A stretch of DNA of 64,000 nt from an uncultured Reyranella sp. (GTDB taxonomy: Bacteria; Pseudomonadota; Alphaproteobacteria; Reyranellales; Reyranellaceae): NCBI GenBank assembly GCA_937915145.1, contig CALDNT010000058.1, positions 1 through 64,000 of the forward strand, read 5' to 3'. Within the stretch, counting starts at the first letter, position 1; the number at the start of each line of letters is the position of its first letter. Both the position numbers and the translations under genes were made by a program. Below the pieces are notes generated by a model that was given only the letters and a program-made list of their open reading frames with translations, did not search any database and was not told the DNA's origin. Of this stretch, positions 1 to 7,573 are shown piece after piece.

Positions 1-1
1 C

Positions 2-1954
2 GCCCAGCTGGTGGCCGAGGAACTCGAGTGCGACTGGAAGAAGGTCACGACCGAATATCCGACGCCCGGCGAGAACCTCAGACGCGGCCGCGTATGGAAG
101 AACTTCTCGACCGGCGGCAGCCGTGGCATCCGCGAGAGCAACCAGTATGTCCGCGAAGGCGGCGCCATGGCGCGCGAGATGCTGATCGCGGCGGCGGCGG
201 CGGAGTGGAAGGTGTCGGCGGCCGAATGCAGTGCCGCCAGCAGCGTCATCACCCACAAACCTTCGGGCAAGACAGTCACCTACGGTGCGGTCGCCGCTGC
301 GGCGGCGCAGCTCGAGCCGCCGAAGGAAGTGAAGCTCAAGGATCCCAAGGACTGGAAGATCGCCGGCAAGCCGGTGAAGCGGCTCGACACGCTCGACAAG
401 GTCACGGGCAAACAGGTCTACGGCATCGATTTCACCATGCCCGGCATGCTGGTCGCCACCGTGCGCGCCTGTCCGGTGATCGGCGGCACGCTCAAGAGCT
501 TCGATGCCGCCAAGGTCGAGAAGATGCCGGGCGTGAAGAAGGTGGTGGCGATCGACGGCAACGCCGTCGTGGTGGTGGCCGATACCTACTGGAATGCCCG
601 TACCGCGCTCGCCGCTCTTCCGACCGACTGGGACATCGGCAAGCTCGGTGAGGTCTCGAGCGATACCATCGCGGCTCTGCTCAAGGAGGGGCTGGACGCT
701 CCCGAAGCCTTCGTCGGCAACAAGGTGGGCGACGCCAGGGCGGCCATCGCCGGCGCCGCCAAGAAGGTGGAAGCGACCTACAGCTTTCCCTACCAGCATC
801 ACGCGACCATGGAACCGATGAACGCCACGGCGCGTGTCTCTGCCGACAAGTGCGAGGTCTGGTGCGGCACGCAGAACGGCGAGGCAGCACTTGCCGCGGC
901 GTCGGAGGCCTCCGGCCTGCCGGTCGCCAAGTGCGACGTCTTCAAGCTGATGCTGGGCGGCGGCTTCGGCCGGCGTGGCCGGTCCGACTACGTGCGCCAG
1001 GCGGTGCTGGTCGCCAAGGAGATGCTGGGCACGCCGGTCAAGCTGATCTGGTCGCGCGAAGAAGACATGACGCACTGCCAGTATCATCCGATCACGATGG
1101 CCCGACTGACCGGCGGTCTCGATGCCGAGGGCAATCTGGTTGGGCTGCAGGTCCGCATCTCCGGCCAGTCGATCCTGGCCGCGCTGCTGCCGCAGAACCT
1201 GCGGAACGGCATGGATCCCGCCACCTTCCAGGGCCTCGCGGCCGGCGGCGTCGAAGCGGCCTACGGCTACGACGTGCCGAACCTGCTGATCGACCACGCC
1301 ATGCGCAATCCGCACATCACGCCGGGCTTCTGGCGGGGCGTGAATACCAACCAGAACGCCGTCTACATGGAAAGCTTCATGGACGAGCTGGCCGCCGCGG
1401 CGGGACAGGATCCGCTGGCCTTCCGCCTCAAGCTGCTCAAGCCCAAGTGGGCGGCGGTGCTGAAGGCGGCAGCCGACAAGGCGGGTTACGGCAAGCCGCT
1501 GCCGGACGGCCACTTCCACGGCCTCGCGCAGATCATGGGTTACGGCAGCTACGTCGCCGGCGTCGCCGAAGTCTCGGTGAGCCCCGACGGCCAACTCAAG
1601 ATCCACAAGATCACCGCCGCCACCAATTGCGGCCATGTGGTCAACCCGGCGCAGATCGAACGCCAGGTCGCGGGCTCCTTCGCCTACGGCCTGTCGGCGG
1701 CGCTTTATGGTGAGATCACGGTCAAGGACGGCGCCGTCGAGCAGACCAACTTCGACAGCTACAATCTGTTGCGCATGGACGAGATGCCGAAGGTCGAGAC
1801 CGTGCTGGTGCCGACCGGCGACTTCTGGGGTGGCGTCGGCGAGCCCACCATCGCGGTGGCGGCGCCGGCGGTGCTGAACGCGGTTGCCCGGGCCACCGGC
1901 AAGCGCGTGCGCGACCTTCCGATGATGCATCATGAGTTGAAGAAGGGCGTCTGA
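2..1954 (+). CDS. Molybdopterin-binding subunit of a xanthine dehydrogenase/isoquinoline oxidoreductase-type enzyme (5' end outside window)
   Basis: Large catalytic subunit of a molybdenum hydroxylase of the IorB / aldehyde-oxidase type, which hydroxylates aldehydes or N-heterocycles using water as oxygen donor. The reading frame is open to the left edge, so the true start lies upstream. A GTG at 11 is in frame but falls inside the conserved core and is not the start. The visible part has the glycine-rich LGGGFGRRGR stretch, FWRGVNTNQN, and near the C terminus GVGEPTIAVAAP, where the Glu is the expected catalytic base. A small 2Fe-2S partner (IorA-like) is expected upstream. The TGA shares one base with the ATG of the next gene (cytochrome c), so translation is probably coupled and the cytochrome could be an electron acceptor. 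The substrate cannot be told from sequence. Confidence 0.88.
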   Translation, partial: AQLVAEELECDWKKVTTEYPTPGENLRRGRVWKNFSTGGSRGIRESNQYVREGGAMAREMLIAAAAAEWKVSAAECSAASSVITHKPSGKTVTYGAVAAAAAQLEPPKEVKLKDPKDWKIAGKPVKRLDTLDKVTGKQVYGIDFTMPGMLVATVRACPVIGGTLKSFDAAKVEKMPGVKKVVAIDGNAVVVVADTYWNARTALAALPTDWDIGKLGEVSSDTIAALLKEGLDAPEAFVGNKVGDARAAIAGAAKKVEATYSFPYQHHATMEPMNATARVSADKCEVWCGTQNGEAALAAASEASGLPVAKCDVFKLMLGGGFGRRGRSDYVRQAVLVAKEMLGTPVKLIWSREEDMTHCQYHPITMARLTGGLDAEGNLVGLQVRISGQSILAALLPQNLRNGMDPATFQGLAAGGVEAAYGYDVPNLLIDHAMRNPHITPGFWRGVNTNQNAVYMESFMDELAAAAGQDPLAFRLKLLKPKWAAVLKAAADKAGYGKPLPDGHFHGLAQIMGYGSYVAGVAEVSVSPDGQLKIHKITAATNCGHVVNPAQIERQVAGSFAYGLSAALYGEITVKDGAVEQTNFDSYNLLRMDEMPKVETVLVPTGDFWGGVGEPTIAVAAPAVLNAVARATGKRVRDLPMMHHELKKGV

Positions 1955-2250
1955 TGCGGCTCTGGCTGCTGCCGGTGTTGGCCTGTGTCTTTGCCCAGGC
2001 CGGCGCGCCGGCATGGGCGGCCGACGCGCCGCCGGGCGCGTCGTCATGCACCGGCTGCCATGCCAGTGTGAAGATCGCCGACTCGGTCATCCCGCACATC
2101 GCCGGCCGCAAGGCGGCCGAGATCGTCGCGGCGATGGGCGCCTACCGCAGCGGCGCCTGGCCGTCGAGCGTGATGGGCCGCATCGCCAAGGGCTTCGACG
2201 ACCGGCAGACCGCAGCGATCGCGGCCTGGTTCGCCGCGCGGCCGGAGTAG
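1954..2250 (+). CDS. fccA: Monoheme cytochrome c, flavocytochrome c sulfide dehydrogenase cytochrome subunit (FccA-like)
   Basis: Periplasmic class I cytochrome c of 98 residues. Residues 1-22 form a Sec signal peptide ending in AWA. The single heme motif CTGCH is at residues 32-36, and the segment SSVMGRIAKGF, with a Met as probable distal heme ligand, is typical of FccA-type cytochromes. In the FCSD family this subunit takes electrons from the flavoprotein encoded three bases downstream. It overlaps the preceding molybdenum hydroxylase by one base (TGATG), so service to that enzyme is an alternative. The match to FccA around GRIAKG favours the sulfide dehydrogenase role. Confidence 0.8.
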   Translation: MRLWLLPVLACVFAQAGAPAWAADAPPGASSCTGCHASVKIADSVIPHIAGRKAAEIVAAMGAYRSGAWPSSVMGRIAKGFDDRQTAAIAAWFAARPE

Positions 2251-2253
2251 CAC

Positions 2254-3516
2254 ATGGCGACACGGCGCGCGTTGCTGAAAGGGGCGGCCGCGCTCAGTTT
2301 CGCACCGGCGATCGCCATGGCGCAGGGCACCGGTGCCGGCCGCGTCGTGGTGATCGGCGGCGGCTTCGGCGGTGCCACGGCGGCGCGCACGCTGAAGGCG
2401 CTCGCGCCCAGGCTCGACGTCACCCTGGTCGAGCCCAATGCCGTCTACACCTCCTGCCCCTACAGCAATGGCGTGCTGGCGGCGGTGCGTGAGATGTCGC
2501 AACAGCAGTTCCGCTACGACGGTGTCAGGCGGGCGGGCGTGACGGTCGCGCAGACGAGCGCCACGGCGGTGGATGCCTCGGCCAGGACCGTGACCCTGGC
2601 CGACGGCAACCGCCTCTCCTGGGACCGGCTGGTGATGTCGCCCGGCATCGACATCAACTGGACGGCCTTGCCGGGATACGATGAGGCCGCCGCCCAGAAG
2701 ATGCCGCATGCCTGGAAGGCGGGCGCCCAGACCGTGCTGCTGCGCCGGCAGCTCCAGGCGATGGACGACGGCGGCCTGGTCGTCATGTCGGCGCCGGCCA
2801 ATCCTTACCGCTGCCCGCCCGGCCCCTACGAACGCGCGAGCCTGATCGCCTATTGGCTGAAGACCTGGAAGCCGAAGTCGAAGCTTCTGTTGCTTGACGC
2901 CAAGGACGCCTTCTCCAAGCAGCGCCTGTTCCAGAACGCCTGGACGCAGGAGTATCCCGGCATGATCGAATGGGTGCCGTTGTCCAAGGGCGGCGCCGTG
3001 ACCTCGGTCGATCCCTCGGCTCTCACATTCGTCACCGACTTCGCCCGTCACAAGGCGGCCGTCGCCAATGTCATCCCGCCGCAGAAGGCGGGCGCCATCG
3101 CCGCGCTGGCGGGCGTCGCGGACCGTACTGGCTGGTGCCCGGTCGAGCCGGTCGCCTTCGAGTCGACGCTGCGGCCCGGCATTCATGTGCTGGGCGACGC
3201 CGCGGTCATGGGCGCGATGCCCAAGTCGGCGTTCGCGGCCAACGCCCAGGCCAAGGTCTGCGCCGCCGCCATCGTCGATCTGCTTGCCGGCCGCACGCCG
3301 GTCGATCCGATCCTGATCAACACCTGCTACAGTCTTGTGGCGCCGGACTACGGCATTTCCGTCGCCGGGGTCTATCGACCCGACAAGGGCGTGCTGGCCG
3401 AAGTGCCCGGCGCCGGTGGCGTCAGCCCGCTCGATGTCGTGGGCGGCTATCGTGGCCAGGAGGCGCTCTATGCCGATAGTTGGTTCCGCACCATCACCGG
3501 CGAGACCTTCGGCTGA
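2254..3516 (+). CDS. fccB: Flavocytochrome c sulfide dehydrogenase, flavoprotein subunit (FccB/SoxF)
   Basis: FAD protein of 420 residues that oxidises sulfide to sulfur in the periplasm and passes electrons to the cytochrome subunit. The N terminus TRRALLKG is a twin-arginine signal, as expected for export of a folded flavoprotein. The FAD-binding motif GGGFGG is at about residues 35-40. The two cysteines expected to form the redox-active disulfide are visible: C187 in YRCPPGPYERAS and C358 in NTCYS. The segment GIHVLGDA is the second FAD-contacting motif. It lies between the cytochrome gene and soxX with gaps of 3 and 4 bases, so it is part of one sox-type operon, and in that setting it is also called SoxF. 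Confidence 0.93.
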   Translation: MATRRALLKGAAALSFAPAIAMAQGTGAGRVVVIGGGFGGATAARTLKALAPRLDVTLVEPNAVYTSCPYSNGVLAAVREMSQQQFRYDGVRRAGVTVAQTSATAVDASARTVTLADGNRLSWDRLVMSPGIDINWTALPGYDEAAAQKMPHAWKAGAQTVLLRRQLQAMDDGGLVVMSAPANPYRCPPGPYERASLIAYWLKTWKPKSKLLLLDAKDAFSKQRLFQNAWTQEYPGMIEWVPLSKGGAVTSVDPSALTFVTDFARHKAAVANVIPPQKAGAIAALAGVADRTGWCPVEPVAFESTLRPGIHVLGDAAVMGAMPKSAFAANAQAKVCAAAIVDLLAGRTPVDPILINTCYSLVAPDYGISVAGVYRPDKGVLAEVPGAGGVSPLDVVGGYRGQEALYADSWFRTITGETFG

Positions 3517-3520
3517 CGCC

Positions 3521-3949
3521 ATGTGGCATCTGGCTCTGTCTTTTGTTGTCTTGGCGCTCGCGGTTCCCGCCGCCCGCGCCCAGCAGGTCGTGGGTGACGC
3601 CATTCCGACGTCGCTCACCGGCCAACCGGGCGATGCCGCGCGCGGGCGGGCGATCGTCGCCAGCCGCAACCTCGGCCTCTGCCTGCTCTGCCACAGCGGC
3701 CCGATCGCCGAGGAACGGTTTCAGGGCAATCTTGCCCCCAGTCTTGCTGGCGCCGGGTCGCGCTGGTCGGAAGGCCAGCTGCGGCTGCGTATCGTTGATG
3801 CCATGCGGCTCAATCCGGATACAATCATGCCGCCCTACTACCGGGCAGGCGGCCTTCGACGCGTCGCCCGCAACTTCGAAGGCAAGACCATCCTGTCGGC
3901 GGGGCAGGTGGAAGATGTCGTGGCCTATCTCGCAACATTGAAGGATTGA
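3521..3949 (+). CDS. soxX: SoxX, monoheme cytochrome c of the SoxAX complex
   Basis: Periplasmic cytochrome c subunit of SoxAX, which joins thiosulfate or sulfide sulfur to the SoxYZ carrier and receives the electrons. The protein has 142 residues with a Sec signal peptide ending ARA at about residue 20, heme motif CLLCH at residues 54-58 and M103 in the DTIMPPYY motif as the likely distal heme ligand. The C-terminal LSAGQVEDVVAYLATL is typical of SoxX. The ATG at 3521 is preferred to upstream in-frame starts, which lie inside fccB and would precede the signal peptide. The stop codon abuts the ATG of soxY. Confidence 0.92.
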   Translation: MWHLALSFVVLALAVPAARAQQVVGDAIPTSLTGQPGDAARGRAIVASRNLGLCLLCHSGPIAEERFQGNLAPSLAGAGSRWSEGQLRLRIVDAMRLNPDTIMPPYYRAGGLRRVARNFEGKTILSAGQVEDVVAYLATLKD

Positions 3950-4393
3950 ATGGATCGACGTCGTTTCCTTGCTGGCACCGCGACCATCACCCTGCTGCCC
4001 TTCGCATCGGCGTGGGCGACGCCTGAGTCGATGGCCGCTGCCATCAGGCGGATCGTCGGCGCCGCAGCCGTCCGCCGCGGCCGTGTGACGCTCGACCTGC
4101 CGCCGCTGATCGAGAACGGCAACACCGTGCCGTTGGTCGTGTCGGTCGAGAGCCCGATGACCGCGGCCGACCACATCAAGGCGATCCACGTCTTCAACGA
4201 GAAGAACCCGCAGCCCAACGTCTTCAGTGCCCGGCTCGGGCCGCGCAACGGCCGCGCCGTCGTCGGCACGCGCATCAAGCTCGGCGACTCGCAGACGATC
4301 GTGGCTATCGCCGAGACCAGCTCCGGCGAGTTCTGGAGCGCCGGCGCCGATGTCATCGTGACGCTCGCGGCCTGTCTCGAGGAGGCGAGCTGA
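3950..4393 (+). CDS. soxY: SoxY-like sulfur carrier subunit with atypical C-terminal arm
   Basis: Carrier subunit of SoxYZ. In the family, the C-terminal Cys on a flexible arm covalently holds the sulfur substrate while SoxAX, SoxB and SoxCD act on it. The protein has 147 residues, with a twin-arginine signal (MDRRRFLAG) at the N terminus and the usual beta-sandwich core. The canonical arm ends in GGCGG. Here the protein ends TLAACLEEAS, so the Cys (C142) is kept but the flanking glycines are replaced and four acidic or small residues are added. The reading frame is clean and flows by a TGATG overlap into soxZ, so sequencing error is unlikely. Either this is a divergent but active carrier or it serves a non-canonical substrate or partner. 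Confidence 0.85.
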   Translation: MDRRRFLAGTATITLLPFASAWATPESMAAAIRRIVGAAAVRRGRVTLDLPPLIENGNTVPLVVSVESPMTAADHIKAIHVFNEKNPQPNVFSARLGPRNGRAVVGTRIKLGDSQTIVAIAETSSGEFWSAGADVIVTLAACLEEAS

Positions 4394-4713
4394 TGGCCAA
4401 CGTCCTCATCAACGCGCCCAAGACCGCCAAGCGCGGTGAGGTCATCGAGATCAAGGCGCTGATCCTGCATCCTATGGAGACCGGCTTTCGCCCTGGCACC
4501 AACGGCAGCATCATTGCGCGCAACATCATCGAGCGTTTCACCGCGACGTGGAATGGTGACGAGATCTTTCGCATCGATCTGTCGCCGGCGATCGCCGCCA
4601 ATCCGTTCGTGTCTTTCTTTGCCGTCGCGACCGACAGCGGCACCGTCGGCCTGCGCTGGAGCGGCGACGAAGGCTTTCAGGTCGAGGAGTCGATCGCGAT
4701 CACCGTCGAATGA
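4393..4713 (+). CDS. soxZ: SoxZ, partner subunit of the SoxYZ carrier
   Basis: Small beta-sandwich protein of 106 residues without a signal peptide. SoxZ proteins bind SoxY in the cytoplasm and are co-exported on its Tat signal. Family landmarks are the N-terminal MANVLINAPKTAKRGEVIEIKAL region, the HPMETGFR segment and a C-terminal pattern ending SIAITVE. The ATG overlaps the soxY stop by one base, so the two subunits are translationally coupled in the expected 1:1 ratio. The gene overlaps soxA by four bases (ATGA). Confidence 0.93.
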   Translation: MANVLINAPKTAKRGEVIEIKALILHPMETGFRPGTNGSIIARNIIERFTATWNGDEIFRIDLSPAIAANPFVSFFAVATDSGTVGLRWSGDEGFQVEESIAITVE

Positions 4714-5486
4714 TGCGCCTGCGCATCGGACTCTGTCTGGCATCGGTTTTTGCCGCGTCGCTCGCGCTGGCGCAGGGCGGCACCGACAAGCGCCGTTCCG
4801 GCTATCAGGACATGGGGCCGTCGCTGCAGAGGATGCAGGACGACGGAACCTCCAATCCCGGCATGCTGTTCGTGCAACTCGGCGCGGAAGCGTGGGCAGG
4901 GCCGGCCGGTGCCGCCAACAAGGCCTGCGCCGACTGCCACGGCGCTTCGGGCGCGACGATGAAGGGTGTGGCGCTACGCTATCCCGCCATCCCGGAAGGT
5001 GCCGACACGCCGGTCGATCTCGAGGGCCGGATCAATCTCTGTCGCACCACCAACCAGCAGGCGGCACCCTTGCCTGCCGAAAGCCGCGAATTGCTGGCTT
5101 TGGCGGCCTTTGTCGCCCACCAGTCCCGCGGCCAGCCGATCGCGCCGCCGGACGATCCGCGGCTTGCGCCGTTTCTGGATCGGGGCGCAGCGATCTGGGC
5201 GCTCCGGCAAGGCCAGCTCAATCTCTCCTGCGCCACCTGCCACGACGACAATGCCGGCAAGAAGCTGGCCGGCGTGACGATCCCCGAGGCCCATCCCACC
5301 GGCTACCCGGTCTACCGGCTGGAGTGGCAGACGCTGGGCTCGCTGAAGCGCCGCCTGCGCAACTGCCTGGTTGGAATCCGTGCCGAATCCTACGCCTATG
5401 ACAGCATGGAGTATGTCATGCTCGAACTGTTCCTCATGGAACGGGCAAGGGGCATGGCATTCGAAGCGCCTGCCGTGAGGCCCTAG
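4710..5486 (+). CDS. soxA: SoxA, diheme cytochrome c of the SoxAX complex
   Basis: Catalytic subunit of SoxAX, which forms the heterodisulfide between sulfur substrate and SoxYZ in the periplasm. The protein has 258 residues with a signal peptide ending in about LALAQG. There are two heme motifs, CADCH at 73-77 and CATCH at 174-178, so this is the diheme type. C111 in RINLCR is a likely axial ligand of heme 1. C219 in RNCLVGIRAE is at the position of the active-site Cys that ligates heme 2 and carries a persulfide. All residues needed for activity appear present, in contrast to the odd SoxY. No soxB or soxCD follows. Confidence 0.94.
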   Translation: MMRLRIGLCLASVFAASLALAQGGTDKRRSGYQDMGPSLQRMQDDGTSNPGMLFVQLGAEAWAGPAGAANKACADCHGASGATMKGVALRYPAIPEGADTPVDLEGRINLCRTTNQQAAPLPAESRELLALAAFVAHQSRGQPIAPPDDPRLAPFLDRGAAIWALRQGQLNLSCATCHDDNAGKKLAGVTIPEAHPTGYPVYRLEWQTLGSLKRRLRNCLVGIRAESYAYDSMEYVMLELFLMERARGMAFEAPAVRP

Positions 5487-5514
5487 CGTCACGTTTTCAA
5501 CCCTGAGGATCGAA

Positions 5515-6495
5515 TTGCCTCCATCATGGCCCATGGTTCGTTTCGGTCGCCGGCCGTTGCTTGCGGCACTACCGGGGCTTGCCCTGGCGGGTGCGGCGGC
5601 TTCGGCCCGGTCGGCGTCCCTCAAACTCGGTACCGCCACGATCGGCGGTGGCTTTCCGATCTATGGCGCGGCCTTCGTCGACGCCGTCAGGGTGGCCGAC
5701 CCGACCCTCGGGTTCCGGGAGGTCAACACCAAGGGCAGCCTGGAGAACGTGCCGATGCTCGAGGCGGGCAAGCTCGATCTCGCGCTGGTCCAGGGCGAAG
5801 TAGTGCAGGCGACTTTCGCGGCCGTCGGCGGGCCGCCGAGCCTGCTGAAGGTCATCACCGCCATGTATGCATCGCCCGGCATGTTCGTCGTGCTGGCCGA
5901 CAGTCCCTATCACGGCATCACCGACCTCAAGGGCAGTCCGGTCGTCTGGGGCGCGCGGGGCTCGGGGCTCGTTGTGCTCGGACGTTACGTGGTCGACGGC
6001 GTAGGTCTCGACGCCGACAAGGATTTCGAGGCGATTTATCTCGAGCGTGCCGCCGACGGTCCGGCGATGGTGCTTGACGGTCAGGCGGCCGCGCTGTGGG
6101 GCGGCGGTATTCGCTGGCCGGGCTTCACGACCGTTGCCAGCCATCCCGAGGGCGCGCGCTTCGTCGTGCCGGATGCCGGCGAGATCGATCGCATCGTCGC
6201 CAAGCATGCCTTCCTGAAGCGTCTCGTCGTGCCGGCCGGCGCGTACCGCGGTCAGTACGAACCGCTCGACACCGTCGGTTCCTGGAGCTTCGTGCTGGCG
6301 CGTCCCGGTCTTCCCGACAGCGTCGGCTATCGCCTGGCAGCGGCGCTGCACAAGGTCGAGGCCACCCGCATCCGACCCCGGCAGCTTGGCGAGACGACGG
6401 CGAAGAACACGCTCGCGGCCCTGCCCCGGCCCGACGCGCTGCACCCCGGCGTCGAGGCATACTACCGGGAAATGGGAATGCTGCCCCAGCCGTAG
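5515..6495 (+). CDS. TAXI-family TRAP transporter solute-binding protein
   Basis: Periplasmic binding protein of the TAXI (TRAP-associated extracytoplasmic immunogenic) family, 326 residues. An Arg-containing signal (FGRRPLLAALPG, followed by a hydrophobic stretch) is followed by the family start LKLGTATIGGGFPIYGAAFVDAV and the NTKGSLENVPML segment. Start choice: the TTG at 5515 has a GAGG ribosome site at 5505-5508, six bases upstream. The ATG at 5533 has none, so TTG is preferred, although ATG is possible. No TRAP membrane component is adjacent, so this is an orphan binding protein in this window. It lies 28 bases after soxA and could share the sox transcript, which would hint at uptake of a sulfur or organic anion, but the substrate is unknown. 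Confidence 0.82.
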   Translation: MPPSWPMVRFGRRPLLAALPGLALAGAAASARSASLKLGTATIGGGFPIYGAAFVDAVRVADPTLGFREVNTKGSLENVPMLEAGKLDLALVQGEVVQATFAAVGGPPSLLKVITAMYASPGMFVVLADSPYHGITDLKGSPVVWGARGSGLVVLGRYVVDGVGLDADKDFEAIYLERAADGPAMVLDGQAAALWGGGIRWPGFTTVASHPEGARFVVPDAGEIDRIVAKHAFLKRLVVPAGAYRGQYEPLDTVGSWSFVLARPGLPDSVGYRLAAALHKVEATRIRPRQLGETTAKNTLAALPRPDALHPGVEAYYREMGMLPQP

Positions 6496-6514
6496 GTCTA
6501 CCGCGGCCGGCACT

Positions 6515-6670
6515 TCAGGTCTTGGACTTCTCGCGCTTTTTCATTTGGTCTGCCGGTGGCTTCTGGTCGCCCGCCTTGGCCGGCGACCGGGCGGCACGCT
6601 GCTTCTTGGCTTCCGCCTCGGCGCGTATTTCCGTCCGGCGGGCTTCGATGAGACGGTTGGTCGGGGCCAT
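6515..6670 (-). CDS. Small basic hypothetical protein (51 residues)
   Basis: Short ORF on the reverse strand of the gap between the TAXI protein and the Lrp regulator. The start is MAPTNRLIEARR and the protein ends KKREKSKT. It is almost entirely Ala, Lys, Arg, Glu and Gln, with no membrane segment, and would be a highly charged, probably helical or disordered cytoplasmic peptide. Support for a real gene: a GGAGG site eight bases before the ATG (6679-6683, reverse strand), GC-rich third codon positions like the neighbours, and a position that otherwise would be the only long empty gap in the window. I do not recognise the family. A nucleic-acid-binding role is conceivable from the charge but is only a guess. 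Confidence 0.55.
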   Translation of the reverse strand: MAPTNRLIEARRTEIRAEAEAKKQRAARSPAKAGDQKPPADQMKKREKSKT

Positions 6671-6678
6671 TCCGATTG

Positions 6679-6683
6679 CCTCC
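6679..6683 (-). promoter_or_regulatory. Ribosome binding site GGAGG of the 51-residue ORF
   Basis: On the reverse strand the sequence GGAGG lies eight bases before the ATG of the small ORF ending at 6670. It is the main evidence that this short frame is translated. Confidence 0.5.
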
Positions 6684-6774
6684 GCGGATGCGTTTTCGGG
6701 CGCCAGTGGCGGGCCCCATGTTTGCCCCGAGCGTAATTCAACCGCCCGGCGCCGTCACCGCCGAGGAGGCAAAA

Positions 6775-6814
6775 TTTCTCCTGTGCCGCCGCGGCGGAGA
6801 AGTTTCTCCTGCGC
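6775..6814. promoter_or_regulatory. Candidate operator: repeated TTTCTCCTG boxes and a GGAGAA-GT-TTCTCC palindrome
   Basis: Two near-identical 12-base boxes occur, TTTCTCCTGTGC at 6775-6786 and TTTCTCCTGCGC at 6803-6814, 28 bases apart start to start. The second overlaps a perfect inverted repeat with six-base arms, GGAGAA-GT-TTCTCC (6796-6809). Between them is the palindrome CCGCCGCGGCGG. The element lies about 130-170 bases before the Lrp/AsnC regulator gene, so autoregulation is a reasonable inference. It could also be a hairpin in an RNA leader. Confidence 0.35.
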
Positions 6815-6946
6815 GGTCAGGGCAATTCGATGGCCGGTTTCATTGCCTGGCCGGCTATGCTGCCCCTAGGGTTGGCTGGAAGCTTTGGTTGAGATTCCAG
6901 TCGCCAGGTCCGACAGTGGGTCTGCTGCTCACCGTGGGTGCCGGAA

Positions 6947-7441
6947 ATGGATGGGATAGACCGGAAGATCGTGGCGCTCCTCCAGGAGGACGCCAGCCTG
7001 TCGCTGGCGCAGATCGCTCACCGGGTCGGCCTGTCGCAAAGCCCGTGCTGGAAGCGTATCCAGCGCCTCGAGAAGGCCGGGGTCATCCTCAAGCGCGTGG
7101 CACTGATCTCGCCCGAATCGATCGGCGTCGGCCTCACCGTTTTCGTCTCGATCGAAACCGGTGATCATTCGTCGACCTGGCTCGCGAAGTTCGCGCAGAC
7201 CGTCACGGCCATGCCCGAGGTCATGGAGTTCCACCGCATGGCCGGCGATATCGACTACATGCTGCGCGTGGCGGTGCCCGACATGCAGGCCTACGACGCG
7301 TTCTACAAGCGGCTGATCGACACCATGCCGCTCAAGAACGTGACCTCGCGTTTTTCGATGGAGCGCGTGAAATCGACCACCGCCTATCCGCTGCCGGCCG
7401 ACCAGCGAATCCTGGCGGCGACGGCCAAGAAGAAGCGTTGA
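6947..7441 (+). CDS. Lrp/AsnC family transcriptional regulator
   Basis: DNA-binding regulator of the feast/famine family, 164 residues from the ATG at 6947. The helix-turn-helix spans about residues 17-45 (LAQIAHRVGLSQSPCWKRIQRLEKAGVI). It is followed by a RAM ligand-binding domain with the PEVMEFHRMAGDIDYMLRV segment, which binds amino acids or related effectors and drives oligomerisation. An in-frame GTG at 6938 is an alternative start, but MDGIDRKIVALLQ is the family's usual N terminus. The adjacent aldolase-like gene downstream in the same direction is a possible target. A candidate operator with inverted repeats lies at 6775-6814. Confidence 0.9.
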   Translation: MDGIDRKIVALLQEDASLSLAQIAHRVGLSQSPCWKRIQRLEKAGVILKRVALISPESIGVGLTVFVSIETGDHSSTWLAKFAQTVTAMPEVMEFHRMAGDIDYMLRVAVPDMQAYDAFYKRLIDTMPLKNVTSRFSMERVKSTTAYPLPADQRILAATAKKKR

Positions 7442-7573
7442 CCCAGTAACGGCCGGTGCGGGTGAGCCCCACCGGATGCGAAATTCAGATGGCTGCCGTG
7501 CGTGCGGATAGGGCTTCCGGTCAGGCAGGTCCGGGTCTACCGTCCGGAACCGCCTTTCACCCGGAGCGCCATC

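Noticed and set aside
2044-3669. 541-codon reverse-strand frame opposite fccA-fccB
   Set aside because: The translation is rich in Gly, Arg, Asp and His without any recognisable domain, and the forward genes have heme, FAD and Tat motifs.
4341-4393. Frameshift as cause of the odd SoxY C terminus
   Set aside because: Neither alternative frame gives a GGCGG end, and the stop overlaps the soxZ start exactly as in normal sox operons.
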